A model generated the notes under the pieces. The model was not told where the DNA came from, made no database searches, and worked only from the letters and a program-made list of their open reading frames with translations. From assembly GCF_007829885.1 (NCBI RefSeq), contig NZ_VIWW01000001.1, forward strand, positions 5,518,001-5,582,000: a stretch of 64,000 nt of DNA, in the 5' to 3' direction. Each line of letters starts with the position of its first letter. The first letter of the stretch is position 1. Shown here in pieces: positions 1 through 9,511 of this stretch. Both the position numbers and the translations under genes were made by a program. The DNA is from Streptomyces brevispora. Lineage in GTDB: Bacteria > Actinomycetota > Actinomycetes > Streptomycetales > Streptomycetaceae.

Positions 1-3000
1 GGGTCGGCAAGCAGGACACCGTCACCGTGGACCGCCCCGACGGCGCGGCCGGCGGAGTGCATGTCCAGCAGGCGGGTGACGACGTCTACGTCCTGCCCGA
101 CGAGGCGGCGGGCCTGATCGCCGCCGGCAAGCTGGACCGCCGGCTCTTCAACGTCACCGCGCTCGCGAAGATGGGGTACGACGACAAGAAGTCCGGCGGT
201 ATCCCGCTGATCGCCACCTACCCGGCCGGCAAGGCCCGTTCGCTGCCGGCCGCACCCCGCGGCAGCAAGACGGTCCGCCGGCTGGAGAGCATCCACGGCG
301 CGGCACTGAAGGCGGGCAAGGCCACCACCCGTTCCTTCTGGAACGACATCGCCGGTACGCCCAAGGCCCGTTCACTCGACAACGGCATCGACAAGCTGTG
401 GCTCGACGGCCGGGTCGAGGCCGCGCTGAAGGACTCCGTCCCGCAGGTCAACGCCCCGCAGGCCTGGGCCGCCGGCTACGACGGCAAGGGCTCCAAGGTC
501 GCCGTCCTGGACACCGGCATCGACGCCGACCACCCGGACGTCAAGGACCGCGTCCTGGAGTCCAGGAGCTTCGTGCCCGGTGAGGAGGTCGACGACAAGA
601 ACGGCCACGGTACGCACGTCGCCTCCACGATCGCGGGCTCCGGCGCCGCCTCCGACGGCCTCAACAAGGGCGTCGCCCCGGCCGCCGACCTGATCGTCGG
701 CAAGGTGCTGAGCAACGAGGGCTCCGGCGCGGACTCCGGCATCATCGAGGCGATGGAGTGGGCCAAGGCGGAAGGCGCCGACGTCGTCTCCATGAGCCTG
801 GGCTCCAGCATCCCGGACGACGGTTCGGACCCGATGTCGCAGGCGGTCAACGCCCTCTCGGCCGACGGCGGTCCGCTCTTCGTGATCGCGGCGGGCAACG
901 CGTACGGCGCGGGCACCATCGGCTCGCCCGGTTCGGCGGACAAGGCGCTCACCGTCGCCGCCGTCGACAAGCAGGACAACCGCGCGGACTTCTCCTCCAT
1001 GGGCCCGCTCACCCGCTCCTACGGCCTGAAGCCGGACCTCTCCGCACCCGGCGTCGACATCAACGCGGCCGCCTCGCAGTCGGTCCCGGGCATGAGCGGC
1101 ATGTACCAGTCGATGTCCGGTACGTCGATGGCGACGCCGCACGTCGCGGGCGCCGCGGCCATCATGAAGGAGCGGCACCCCGACTGGTCCGGTCAGCGCA
1201 TCAAGGACGCGCTGATGACCTCGTCGAAGGAGCTGCCGGACTACACCCCGTACGAGCAGGGCACCGGCCGGCTCGATGTGAAGGCGGCGATCGACACCAC
1301 GATCGAGGCCACCGGCTCCGTCGCCGTCGCGTCCTACGACTGGCCGCACTCCGCCTCCGATCCGGTCGCCGAGCGGACCATCACCTACCGCAACACCGGT
1401 GACAAGGACGTCACGCTGGACCTGGCGACCGACACGGACGCCGACGCCTACACACTCTCGGAGAAGCAGCTGACCGTGCCCGCCGGTTCGACCGCCGAGG
1501 CCGTCCTCTCGCTCGACCCGTCGAAGGTCGCGAACAACACCACCTTCTCCGGTCAGGTGATCGCGAAGGACGCCGCCGGCACCACCGTCGCGCACACCGG
1601 CTTCGCGCTCAACAAGGAGCAGGAGCTCTACGACCTGAAGATCGAGCTCCGCGACCGCGCGGGCAAGCCGATGGACGGACAGGTCATCTTCGCCGCCCTC
1701 GGCGACGAGAACCTGGGCGTCGTCGCGGTGTCGGGCGAGACCACGCTGCGGCTGCCGCCGGGCAACTACATCACCTGGACCGCCGCCGACATCAAGGGCG
1801 ACACCGCCGACTCGAAGGCCCTCGCCTTCCTGGCGGCCCCCGAGATCGTCCTCGACAAGGCGACCACCGTCTCCCTCGACGCCTCCAAGGCCCACAAGGT
1901 CAGCGTCAGGACGCCGAAGGAGACCGAGAACCGCCAACTGCGCTACGACATGGCGCGCACCGCACCGGACGGCACCCTCCAGCGCGACGCGTACCAGATC
2001 CCGATGGTGTACGACCAGCTGTGGGCGAGCCCGACCAAGAAGGTCACCAAGGGCAGCTTCTCCTTCCTGACCCGCTGGCGGCAGGGCGAGAAGCTGATCG
2101 ACCTGACGGCCGACGGCCGTGATGTGCCGGTGGCGGTGCAGGGCGGTTCGCCCGTCGCCGAGGACAGCCGGAAGAAGCTCGCCGGAGTCTTCGCGGGCAA
2201 CGGCGCCGCCGCCGACTACCGTGGCGTCGACGCCAAGGGCAAGGCCGTCGTGATCCGCAGCAGCGCCGAGGTGGCCCCCGCCGACCGGATCGCGGCTGCC
2301 GTCGCGGCCGGGGCCGAGGCGCTCTTCGTCGTCAACCAGGGCGACGGCGTGCTGATGGAGTCCTACGCCGACTACGGCACCACGGCGGCGATCCCGGTCG
2401 CCACCGTTCAGCGCCTGGCCGGCGAGGGACTCGTCAAGGCTGCCCAGCGCGGCAAGAAGGTGACCGTCCAGCAGCGGAAGTTCGCGCGCTACGTGTACGA
2501 CCTGGTCGACCGCCACGACGGCACGATCCCGGACCGTTCGCTGGCCTTCGCCCCGACCGCCCGTCAGCTGGCGAAGGTGGAGAACACCTTCTACGGCAAC
2601 CGCGACGTGGTCGGCGGCGGCTACCGCTACGACATCCCCGACTACGGCTACGGCATCGGCTTCCCCGAGTACGAGAAGTACCCCGCCACCCGTACCGAAT
2701 GGGTCACCCCGCTGCCCGGCGCCTCGTTCTGGTACGAGGACCACTCGGTCTTCAACGACGACGAATCGGAGGCCGCGCTGGAGGAGCGCGGCGGCACCAT
2801 GGACTACACCGCGGGCCGCAGCTACCGGGACTCGTGGTTCGCACCGGTCAGCCACCCGCGTCTGGGCACCGGCTACTGGGGTCCCTTCCGCTCCTCGTAC
2901 AACGACATCCAGTTCAACATCACGCCGTGGACGGACTCCGGTGCCGGCCACTCCGGCTCCATGCCGGACAACGAGTACGACAGCGGCATCATCGCCTTCT

Positions 3001-3527
3001 TCCAGGGCGACAAGCAGCTCGCGAAGTCGGCGGGCCGCGCGGGCTACGCCTTCGACCTCTCGCCCGAGAAGCTGCCGTACCGGCTGGCGCTCGACGCCTC
3101 GCGCGACGAGGGGATCTGGAAGACCTCGATCCGCACGCACACCGAGTGGAACTTCCTCTCGGGCGCGATCGACCCGGCCGGACCGGAACAGGCCGACATC
3201 CCGCTCCTCCAGCTGGACTACGACGTCACGACCGACCTGGCCGGTGATGTGCAGGCCGGGAAGCAGACCGAGATCGGTCTCTCGTCCGCCACGCAGGAGT
3301 GGCTGGACGGTTCCGTGAAGGCGACGAAGGCCTCGCTGTCGGTCAGCTACGACGACGGGGAGACCTGGAGCGCGGTGCAGCTGAAGAAGGACTCGGCCGG
3401 TTCCTGGACCGCCCGGTTCAAGACCCCGAAGAAGGGCGCCACCGCGGTTTCGCTCAAGGCTCACGCGGAGGCCGGCGACGGCTTCTCCGTGGACCAAGAG
3501 ATCATCCGGGCCTTCGGCCTGAAGTGA
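1..3527 (+). CDS. Secreted S8 (subtilisin-like) serine protease, 5'-truncated by the window edge
   Basis: The reading frame is already open at base 3 with no initiation site in view, so the N-terminus and export signal lie outside the window. The subtilisin triad is complete: Asp in VAVLDTGID (codon at 510), His in NGHGTHVAS (codon at 606) and Ser in SGTSMATPHVAG (codon at 1125). After the catalytic domain comes a beta-rich region and, around bases 2190-2450, an alternating alpha/beta stretch resembling a protease-associated (PA) insert. The remainder is a long C-terminal extension rich in Tyr, Trp and Asp. More than 1,170 residues are visible, far longer than classical subtilisin but usual for large Streptomyces extracellular S8 proteases. 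The expected role is extracellular protein hydrolysis; the substrate is unknown. A strong hairpin follows the stop. Confidence 0.95.
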   Translation, partial: VGKQDTVTVDRPDGAAGGVHVQQAGDDVYVLPDEAAGLIAAGKLDRRLFNVTALAKMGYDDKKSGGIPLIATYPAGKARSLPAAPRGSKTVRRLESIHGAALKAGKATTRSFWNDIAGTPKARSLDNGIDKLWLDGRVEAALKDSVPQVNAPQAWAAGYDGKGSKVAVLDTGIDADHPDVKDRVLESRSFVPGEEVDDKNGHGTHVASTIAGSGAASDGLNKGVAPAADLIVGKVLSNEGSGADSGIIEAMEWAKAEGADVVSMSLGSSIPDDGSDPMSQAVNALSADGGPLFVIAAGNAYGAGTIGSPGSADKALTVAAVDKQDNRADFSSMGPLTRSYGLKPDLSAPGVDINAAASQSVPGMSGMYQSMSGTSMATPHVAGAAAIMKERHPDWSGQRIKDALMTSSKELPDYTPYEQGTGRLDVKAAIDTTIEATGSVAVASYDWPHSASDPVAERTITYRNTGDKDVTLDLATDTDADAYTLSEKQLTVPAGSTAEAVLSLDPSKVANNTTFSGQVIAKDAAGTTVAHTGFALNKEQELYDLKIELRDRAGKPMDGQVIFAALGDENLGVVAVSGETTLRLPPGNYITWTAADIKGDTADSKALAFLAAPEIVLDKATTVSLDASKAHKVSVRTPKETENRQLRYDMARTAPDGTLQRDAYQIPMVYDQLWASPTKKVTKGSFSFLTRWRQGEKLIDLTADGRDVPVAVQGGSPVAEDSRKKLAGVFAGNGAAADYRGVDAKGKAVVIRSSAEVAPADRIAAAVAAGAEALFVVNQGDGVLMESYADYGTTAAIPVATVQRLAGEGLVKAAQRGKKVTVQQRKFARYVYDLVDRHDGTIPDRSLAFAPTARQLAKVENTFYGNRDVVGGGYRYDIPDYGYGIGFPEYEKYPATRTEWVTPLPGASFWYEDHSVFNDDESEAALEERGGTMDYTAGRSYRDSWFAPVSHPRLGTGYWGPFRSSYNDIQFNITPWTDSGAGHSGSMPDNEYDSGIIAFFQGDKQLAKSAGRAGYAFDLSPEKLPYRLALDASRDEGIWKTSIRTHTEWNFLSGAIDPAGPEQADIPLLQLDYDVTTDLAGDVQAGKQTEIGLSSATQEWLDGSVKATKASLSVSYDDGETWSAVQLKKDSAGSWTARFKTPKKGATAVSLKAHAEAGDGFSVDQEIIRAFGLK

Positions 3528-3546
3528 CCTGCTGAGGTTCCCTCTT

Positions 3547-3588
3547 GAGGCGGCCGCGCACCCCTGGACCGGGGTGCGCGGCCGCCTC
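3547..3588. terminator. Perfect 18-bp stem-loop after the S8 protease
   Basis: Arms 3547-3564 and 3571-3588 are perfect inverted repeats around a 6-nt loop, 20 bp after the protease stop. There is no T-run, as is usual for GC-rich actinomycete terminators. It separates the protease from the urease remnant. Confidence 0.85.
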
Positions 3589-3769
3589 GCGCATGGTCCC
3601 GGCTTGACCAAAATTTGTCTGCTTTGCCCGTATGTAGTGGGTCATGATGCAAGAAAGGGACATTGTGCGGTGTGGTGCGAATTGCCACGGCCGTACCCGG
3701 AGGCTTATAAGAGGAAGGTGGTCGAGGCGATTCCGGGAATTCCGAGAACTGCCGCCATGGAGGTATCCC

Positions 3770-4053
3770 ATGTTTCTCACTCCGTCCGACACGGAGAAAT
3801 TGCTGCTGAGTGTTGCCGGAATGGTTGGCCGCGACCGGCTGGAGCGGGGCGTACGCCTCAACTACCCCGAGTCCGTCGCGCTGCTCGCCTGATGGGCGAT
3901 GGAACGAGCCCGGGAAGGGGCCCGGGTGGCCGACCTCATGACCGCGGGGCGATCCGTACTCACCCGCGCTGACGTGCTCGAAGGTGTTCCGGAGATGCTG
4001 CACGACGTCCGGGTCGAAGCGACCTTCCCCGACGGGCGCAAGCTCGTCACGAC
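3770..4053 (+). pseudogene. ureAB: Urease gamma (fused gamma/beta type) subunit, broken by a stop codon and loss of the beta part
   Basis: ATG 3770 has a good ribosome site (GGAGG, 6 nt away). The product begins MFLTPSDTEKLLLSVAGMV, the urease gamma N-terminus. After 40 codons an in-frame TGA (3890-3892) stands where the family normally continues into the W-A-M-E-R-A-R-E-G helix; exactly that continuation is read in the same frame after the TGA, so a nonsense mutation is likely. Gamma sequence then runs to DGRKLVT (about 4050), where it joins directly to the N-terminal sequence of urease alpha (RAAYAAFYGPTTGDR), which is read in a different frame. The whole beta domain and the alpha start codon are missing. 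No functional gamma or beta subunit can be made from this locus as it stands. Confidence 0.92.
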
Positions 4054-5147
4054 CCCCGCGCCGCCTACGCGGCGTTCTACGGCCCCACCACCGGCGACCG
4101 CATCCGGCTCGCCGACACCGACCTCTGGATCGAGGTCGAGGAGGACCGCTGCATCGGCGGCGACGAGGCGGTCTTCGGCGGCGGCAAGTCCATCCGCGAA
4201 TCGATGGGCCAGGCCACCACGTCACGCGCCGACGGCGCCCTCGACCTCGTCATCACCAATGTCGTGGTCCTGGACCACTGGGGCGTCGTCAAGACCGACA
4301 TCGGCATCCGGGCCGGCCGGATCGTCGCCCTCGGCCGCTCCGGCAACCCCGACATCGGCGACGGCGTCCACCCCGACCTCGTGATCGGCCCCGGCACCGA
4401 GGTCGTCTCCGGCGAGGGACGCATCCTGACCGCCGGAGCCGTCGACACCCAGACCTCGCCTTCGCCGAGTCCCGCATCCGCGCCTCCACCATCGCGGCCG
4501 AGGACATCCTGCACGACATCGGAGCCCTCTCCATCACCTCATCCGACGCCCAGGCGATGGGCCGCATCGGCGAGGTCATCTGCCGCACCTGGCAGGTCGC
4601 CCATGTGATGAAGCAGCGCTTCGGCGACCGCGTCAGCGAGCTGCCCGCCGACAACGAACGGGCCCGCCGCTACGTCGCCAAGTACACGATCTGCCCGGAC
4701 GTCGCCCACGTCATCGGCTCCGCCGAACCCGGCAAGCTCGCCGACCTGGTGCTCTGGGAGCCCGCGTTCTTCGGCATCCGCCCCGCCGCCGTGATCAAGG
4801 GCGGCATGGTGGTCCACGCACCCCTCGGCGACGCCAACGCCGCGATCCCCACCACCCAGCCCGTCCTGCTGCGCCCCGCCGCCGCAGGGGCCGCCCCGCA
4901 CCTCTCGGTCAGCTTCGTGGCCCCGGCCGCCCTGGCCGACGGCCTCGCCGAACGGCTCGGCCTCGAACGCGAACTCGTCGCCGTACGCCCCACCCGCCAC
5001 CTCACCAAGGCGGACCTGCCGAACAACACCGCGCTCCCGGACATCGAGGTGGACCCGGAAACCTTCGCCATCCGTATCGACGGGGAGCTCGTCGAGCCGT
5101 CACCCGCCACCGAACTGCCGCTGGCCCAGCGGTACTCCATGTTCTGA
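4054..5147 (+). pseudogene. ureC: Urease alpha subunit with its metallocentre region deleted and a frameshift
   Basis: From about 4057 frame 1 encodes the urease alpha N-terminus (YGPTTGDRIRLADTDLW, then GRILTAGAVDT). At about 4452 it jumps into frame 3 and continues as LAFAESRIRASTIAAEDIL through to the normal C-terminus (LPLAQRYSMF, stop 5145-5147). About 190 residues are missing, roughly residues 134-325 of a normal UreC. These carry the HxH nickel ligands, the carbamylated lysine, further ligand histidines and the catalytic-loop histidine. The two halves are out of frame, so no full polypeptide results. A smaller in-frame loss is seen at VAH/VIGS, where the family usually has four more residues. 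The last stretch still overlaps the ureF start, showing the ancestral operon layout. This is a clear pseudogene. Confidence 0.94.
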
Positions 5148-5812
5148 TGGTCGCACTGGCACCCCTGCTGCTCGGCGACGGACGGCTCCCGGTCGGCGCG
5201 TACACCTACAGCGCCGGGCTCGAACCGGCCATCGTCGCCGGCCTCACCCGCGACCGGATCCCCGCACTGCTGCGGGCCCGGCTGCACACCACCGCCATCA
5301 CCGAGGCGGCGGCCGCCGTTCTCGCCCTGCGGGCCGCGGGGCGGGACCCGGTCGACTACGGGCCCGTGCAACACGCCCTCGCGGCCCGGATTCCGGCCGC
5401 ACCCCAGCGCGAGACGTCCGCGACCCTCGACCGGGGCGTGCACCGGCTGGTCCGGCGGCTGGCCCCGGACCACCCGGCGGTCACCGCACTGGCCGTCCTG
5501 CGCCCCCGGCCCCTGCGGCCGGTCACGCTTGGCGCCCTCGGAGCCGTACTGAAGGTCTCCGAGGAGGAGTTGGCGCACGCCGTCGTCTACGACGAGCTTC
5601 AGACCGTCGCCTCCGCCGCACTCAAACTCCTGCCCGGCGACCCGCTCGACTCGGTCGCCTGGATCCTCGCCGCCGAACCCGACGCGGCATCGGCGGTGGC
5701 CTCCGCCCTCGCCGTACGGACCCCGGACGGGCTGCCGGCCCGTACCGCCGCGCTCACCGAACAGTGGGCGCTCGAACACGCACGACGCGAACGGAGACTG
5801 TTCCTTGCCTGA
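5147..5812 (+). CDS. ureF: Urease accessory protein UreF (intact but orphaned)
   Basis: A 221-residue protein starting at ATG 5147, which overlaps the ureC stop by one base (TGATG). It opens with LLLGDGRLPVGAYTYSAGLE, the conserved UreF N-terminal signature, and the rest is an all-alpha Ala/Leu-rich protein of normal family length. UreF, with UreD and UreG, assembles the nickel centre of urease in the cytoplasm. Here its client is destroyed, UreG is truncated and no ureD is present, so the gene is probably non-functional in practice though its frame is open. The next gene begins 8 nt before this stop, so the two were translationally coupled. No damaging change is evident in the frame itself. 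Confidence 0.85.
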   Translation: MVALAPLLLGDGRLPVGAYTYSAGLEPAIVAGLTRDRIPALLRARLHTTAITEAAAAVLALRAAGRDPVDYGPVQHALAARIPAAPQRETSATLDRGVHRLVRRLAPDHPAVTALAVLRPRPLRPVTLGALGAVLKVSEEELAHAVVYDELQTVASAALKLLPGDPLDSVAWILAAEPDAASAVASALAVRTPDGLPARTAALTEQWALEHARRERRLFLA

Positions 5813-6845
5813 GAACGACATCACCCCCGCGCAGCAGCCCAACCCCCACTTCCACCAGCCGCTGAACCAGCCCCGGGCCTTTCGCCTGGGCGTCGCGGGA
5901 CCCGTCGGAACCGGAAAGAGCTCGATCCTGGCTACCCTGTGCCGCGAACTCGCCGGCGAGCTCTCCATGGCAGTGGTCACCAACGACATCTACACCGACG
6001 AGGACGCCCGCTTCCTCCGCTCGGCGGGCGTCCTGCCCACCGAACGCATCCGCGCGGTCGAGACCGGCGCCTGCCCGCACACCGCGATCCGCGACGACGT
6101 CAGCGCCAACCTCGACGCCGTCGAGGACCTGGAGGAGGCCTACGGCCCGCTGGACCTGGTGCTCATCCGGGTCTTCGTCGAGCGGGGCGCGCGGGTCGTG
6201 GTCGTCGACCTCCAGCAGGAGGCAGGGGACGCCCTCGTGGCAGATCTCGGAGACGCGGTGGTGTTCATCCGGGGCGACGTCTCCGACCGCGCGGTCGGAG
6301 ACCTAGCGGTGGACACGGCCGTCGAGCGCTTCGGCGCCCTGGACGCCCTGGTGAACAACGCCAGCGCCTCACGGGTGCGGCCCTTCACCGAGCAGACCGA
6401 GGACGACTGGAAGCTCGCCCTGGACACCGGCCTCTTCGCCACCCGCAACTTCATGCTCGCCGCGTACCCCGAGCTCCGCAGGAGCCAGGGCGCGGTGATC
6501 AACTTCGCCTCGGGCGCGGGCACCGACGGCCAGCCGAACCAGGCGTCGTACGCCGCGGCCAAGGAGGCCATCCGCGGACTGAGCCGGGTCGTCGCCAACG
6601 AGTGGGCCGCCGACCAGATCCGGGTCAACGTCGTCGCGCCGATGGCGAGGACCGCGGGCGTCGCCGCCTGGGCCGAGGCCAACCCCGAGCAGTACGCCCT
6701 CTCCGCCGCCAAGGTCCCGCTCGGCCGCTTCGGTGACCCGCGCACGGACGTCGCCCCCGTCATCGCGTTCCTGGCGAGCGACGACGCCCGTTACATCACC
6801 GGTCAGACCCTGATGGCAGACGGCGGCGCGATCAAGCTCCGCTGA
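5805..6845 (+). CDS. In-frame fusion of UreG N-terminus to a headless short-chain dehydrogenase
   Basis: A TTG start at 5805 overlaps ureF. Residues 1-121 are UreG: His-rich leader, P-loop GPVGTGKSS at about 31-39, AVVTNDIYTDEDARFLR, and VETGACPHTAIRDD. After LDLVLI (about base 6168) the sequence becomes RVFVERGARVVVVDL and continues as a classical short-chain dehydrogenase: NNAS, a catalytic Ser region (INFASGAG), YAAAK (Tyr-x-x-x-Lys), and GRFGDPRTDVAPVIAFLASD to the C-terminus. UreG lacks its ESGGDN and NKxD GTPase elements. The dehydrogenase lacks the TGxxxGxG nucleotide-binding turn. Neither half should be enzymatically competent, yet all 346 codons are open. A deletion that also removed ureD is the simplest origin. 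Confidence 0.88.
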   Translation: MPENDITPAQQPNPHFHQPLNQPRAFRLGVAGPVGTGKSSILATLCRELAGELSMAVVTNDIYTDEDARFLRSAGVLPTERIRAVETGACPHTAIRDDVSANLDAVEDLEEAYGPLDLVLIRVFVERGARVVVVDLQQEAGDALVADLGDAVVFIRGDVSDRAVGDLAVDTAVERFGALDALVNNASASRVRPFTEQTEDDWKLALDTGLFATRNFMLAAYPELRRSQGAVINFASGAGTDGQPNQASYAAAKEAIRGLSRVVANEWAADQIRVNVVAPMARTAGVAAWAEANPEQYALSAAKVPLGRFGDPRTDVAPVIAFLASDDARYITGQTLMADGGAIKLR

Positions 6846-8103
6846 CCCGGCCCCCCGCCTCCGCCTCCGCCCCCGCTCCCGCGAGCCGGGAGCGGGGACG
6901 CACCGATGCCGCCGCGCACAGCAGCGCGGGCGCCGCCGCCAGGGCGAAGCACAGCGCGAGCGGCAGCCGCCCGACGAGCAGTCCGACCGCCGCGGTGCCG
7001 CCCGAGGACCCGGCGTTGAACGCGGTGTTGACCCAGGCGCCCGCCTGGGTGCGCCGGGCGGCGTCCACGGACTCGTCCGCGATCAGATACGCGGTCGTGA
7101 GGACCGGGGCGACGAACAGCCCGGCGACCGCGACGACGGCGACCAGTACGTACAGACGGGGCGAGAGGCCGGCGACCATCAGCGCCGCACCCATCCCCGC
7201 GGCCGCCACCACCAGCCGCACCCGGTTCGTCGTCCTCCATCGGACCGCCCCGTACGCGAGACCGCCGACGGCGCTCCCGGCCGAGAGGGCGGCCAGCACC
7301 CAGGACACCGCGGCCGCCCGGTGCAGCTGCTCGGTGAACGCCACGACCAGCAGATCGAGCGCCCCGAGGCAGAGCCCCACGGCTGCCGTCACCAGCACCG
7401 CATGACGCAGCGCGGGGATGGCGTGCAGCCGCAGCCGGGGCGCGGCGGGGGCGTCGGACGGGGCCGGTTCGGGGCTCGTGTGCCTACGGGGCACCGCCGG
7501 TGACGACACCAGCGCCAGCGCCCCCACGAACACCAGCACGGCACCGGCCAGCACTCCGGCCGCCGGTCGCCCGGCGCGCACGATCAGGCCCACCAGCAAC
7601 GGGCCGGTGACGTACAGCAGTTCCTCGGCGACACCGTCCAGGCTGTACGCGCGCCGCAACAGCTCCCGGTCCGGGACGAGGCCGCTCCACAGCGTCCGCA
7701 TGACCGGACCCAGCGGCGGAGTGCAGACACCGGCCGCCACGGCGAGCGCCCCCAGGGCGAGGGGCGGGGCGCCCGGCCGCCAGGTGACCAGGGCGAGTGC
7801 GCCGAGCACCGCCGCGTACAGCCCGGCCATCGGTGGCAGGACCCGGCGTGGCCCGTACCGGTCGATCAGCGCGGCACGGGCGGGCGAGAGGAAGACACTG
7901 GCGGCCCCGAACAGGGCCATGGCGGCGCCGGCGACGGAGTACGAACCGGTGGCGTCCCTGATCGCCAGCAGCAGCGCGAGCGGCACCATCCCGTACGAGA
8001 GCCGCCCCAGCAGCGCGGCACCGAAGGTGCGCGCGGCATGGGGGGTACGCAGGACGGTGGCGTACGAAGGCGCGCGCGAGGGAGCGGAAGAAGACGTGGG
8101 CAC
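6832..8103 (-). CDS. MFS-family membrane transporter
   Basis: A 423-residue, strongly hydrophobic protein with about 12 predicted membrane segments. The segment SPARAALIDRYGPRRVLPP between helices 2 and 3 fits the MFS loop signature (D-R-x-G-x-R). A Pro/Ala-rich hydrophilic loop lies in the middle (VPRRHTSPEPAPSDAPAAP), as expected between the two six-helix halves. It points towards the UreG/SDR fusion and its 3' end overlaps that gene by 14 bp, so the two stops are intertwined. Overall composition resembles drug or small-molecule exporters, but the substrate cannot be told. There is no adjacent regulator. Confidence 0.85.
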   Translation of the reverse strand: MPTSSSAPSRAPSYATVLRTPHAARTFGAALLGRLSYGMVPLALLLAIRDATGSYSVAGAAMALFGAASVFLSPARAALIDRYGPRRVLPPMAGLYAAVLGALALVTWRPGAPPLALGALAVAAGVCTPPLGPVMRTLWSGLVPDRELLRRAYSLDGVAEELLYVTGPLLVGLIVRAGRPAAGVLAGAVLVFVGALALVSSPAVPRRHTSPEPAPSDAPAAPRLRLHAIPALRHAVLVTAAVGLCLGALDLLVVAFTEQLHRAAAVSWVLAALSAGSAVGGLAYGAVRWRTTNRVRLVVAAAGMGAALMVAGLSPRLYVLVAVVAVAGLFVAPVLTTAYLIADESVDAARRTQAGAWVNTAFNAGSSGGTAAVGLLVGRLPLALCFALAAAPALLCAAASVRPRSRLAGAGAEAEAGGRVSGA

Positions 8104-8236
8104 GATGACATTCCTCGTCAGGGCGGCGCGGGGACACGGCGCCGCGGGTATGCGGGGACACCGGAGTGCCGCACCCGGGGAGAACGGGTGCGGTCAGTGC
8201 GGGGTCCTACGCACGAGGAAGGGGCATGCGGGAAAA

Positions 8237-9316
8237 TTAGCAGAGCGGGCGGTGCGGCGGCAGAGCGTCTCCGGACTTCCCGGTGACGTCCGGATCGGCC
8301 GCCATGATGTCTTCGGCGGCCGTCCACAGCCGGGGCAGGAACCGGGTGACCTCCTCGCGGCGGGCCAGGACGTCCGCGGTGCCGGTGATCCCGGTGAGCT
8401 CGGCGACCGCCGCCTCGAACGCGGGCAGCCGTGCGGCGTGCAGCGCGGGATCGTCCACGGCCAGCACCGTGTGGCAGCGGGCGAGTGTCGCGACGACCCA
8501 GAAGACCGCCTCGCGGTGCTCGCCCCGGTCCAGGAGCTCCAGGCTGCCGTCGACGGCGATCGGACGGGCCTGCGCGGTGAGGTCGCTGCTGAAGAAGAAC
8601 GGCGTGCGCGCTACGGGGACCGTGGCGTCGAACGTCCGGGCCAGCTCGCCCACATGGCGCCGCACCCGCCGCTCGGAGACGTCCGCGCAGCCGAGGAGGC
8701 CCAGCAGCTCCGGATAGAGCTCCGGCCGCCGGTACGCGGTCAGGACGTCGCGCGCGGCCGGATAGCGCAGCCGGACGGTGGGGTTGCGCAGTGCGGCGAC
8801 CAGCAGGACGTGCGTGGTGACCCCGGTGGGGAACATCCACGCCGTCACCTGCTCGTGGAAGGGTGCGGAGGCGTCGAACGCGGCGAGGCGGCTCTCGACG
8901 CGGTGCCGGGCGTCCAGACACCGTCGGCGCACCCAGCTCCGCTCGGCGAAGTGCGGTGAGACGTCCGCGTACAGGGCGCGCAGCCGTCCGGTGGGATCGT
9001 CGATGACCGTGTCCTCGCGGAAGCTGCCCGCCAGATGGTACGAGGAGAGCACCGCCGCCGGGTCGCGCAGTTCGGCCCACGGTACGTAGGAGATCTCCAA
9101 CAGGGCTTCCTCGTAACGGAGTTTGCCGGGCTTGGCGGGCGGTTCGTCCTGCGCCGTGACGACCACGACATCGACATCGGACGAGGGCGCCAGCTCGGCG
9201 TCGTCCGGCCGTCCCACGGTCGACCCGCTGAAGTACGCCCCGCGGTAGCCGGGGGCAGGCCGGGCGTGCTCGGCCACCCAGCGGACCGCGGCGGCGCGTG
9301 CCGCTCCGACTCTCAC
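8237..9316 (-). CDS. Nucleotidyltransferase-fold (Pol beta superfamily) protein
   Basis: About 359 residues from GTG 9316 (GTG 9319 is an equal option), preceded by AGGAG. Near the N-terminus it has YFSGSTVGRPDDAELAPSSD followed by VDVVVV, matching the nucleotidyltransferase pattern G-S-x(n)-D-x-D that binds metal and NTP. The rest is helical with few landmarks, resembling large aminoglycoside-nucleotidyltransferase-like proteins of actinomycetes. The substrate is unknown; it could modify a small molecule or be an inactive relative. The open frame continues about 1.2 kb upstream through unrelated sequence, so the start was chosen from the ribosome site and the beginning of conserved-looking sequence. 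The gene is monocistronic. Confidence 0.7.
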   Translation of the reverse strand: MRVGAARAAAVRWVAEHARPAPGYRGAYFSGSTVGRPDDAELAPSSDVDVVVVTAQDEPPAKPGKLRYEEALLEISYVPWAELRDPAAVLSSYHLAGSFREDTVIDDPTGRLRALYADVSPHFAERSWVRRRCLDARHRVESRLAAFDASAPFHEQVTAWMFPTGVTTHVLLVAALRNPTVRLRYPAARDVLTAYRRPELYPELLGLLGCADVSERRVRRHVGELARTFDATVPVARTPFFFSSDLTAQARPIAVDGSLELLDRGEHREAVFWVVATLARCHTVLAVDDPALHAARLPAFEAAVAELTGITGTADVLARREEVTRFLPRLWTAAEDIMAADPDVTGKSGDALPPHRPLC

Positions 9317-9511
9317 CACGGACTCCTGCGGACCGGCCGACGGCCGGGCGGACCGCGCGGCCCTTCGTGATCCACCCCTTCCCCGAAGATCTACGCGGGG
9401 CGCCCGCGGGCCGTCAAGCGGCCGCCGTCCCTTCCCGCCCCGTGGACCGCCGCCGGGTAAGGTCGGATTCGTTCCGCCGCCCCGTCCCTGATTACCCCGG
9501 TGAGGTTCGCG

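Noticed and set aside
372..3611. A 1,079-codon open frame on the minus strand opposite the S8 protease
   Set aside because: It is an antisense shadow: the plus strand carries a full subtilisin with catalytic triad, and the minus-strand product is a low-complexity Arg/Gly/Val-rich sequence without family motifs.
3604..3636. A sigma-70-like promoter TTGACC / TATGTA before the urease remnant
   Set aside because: The spacing is about 21 bp, too long for a confident call; the patch is AT-richer but I cannot support exact boxes.
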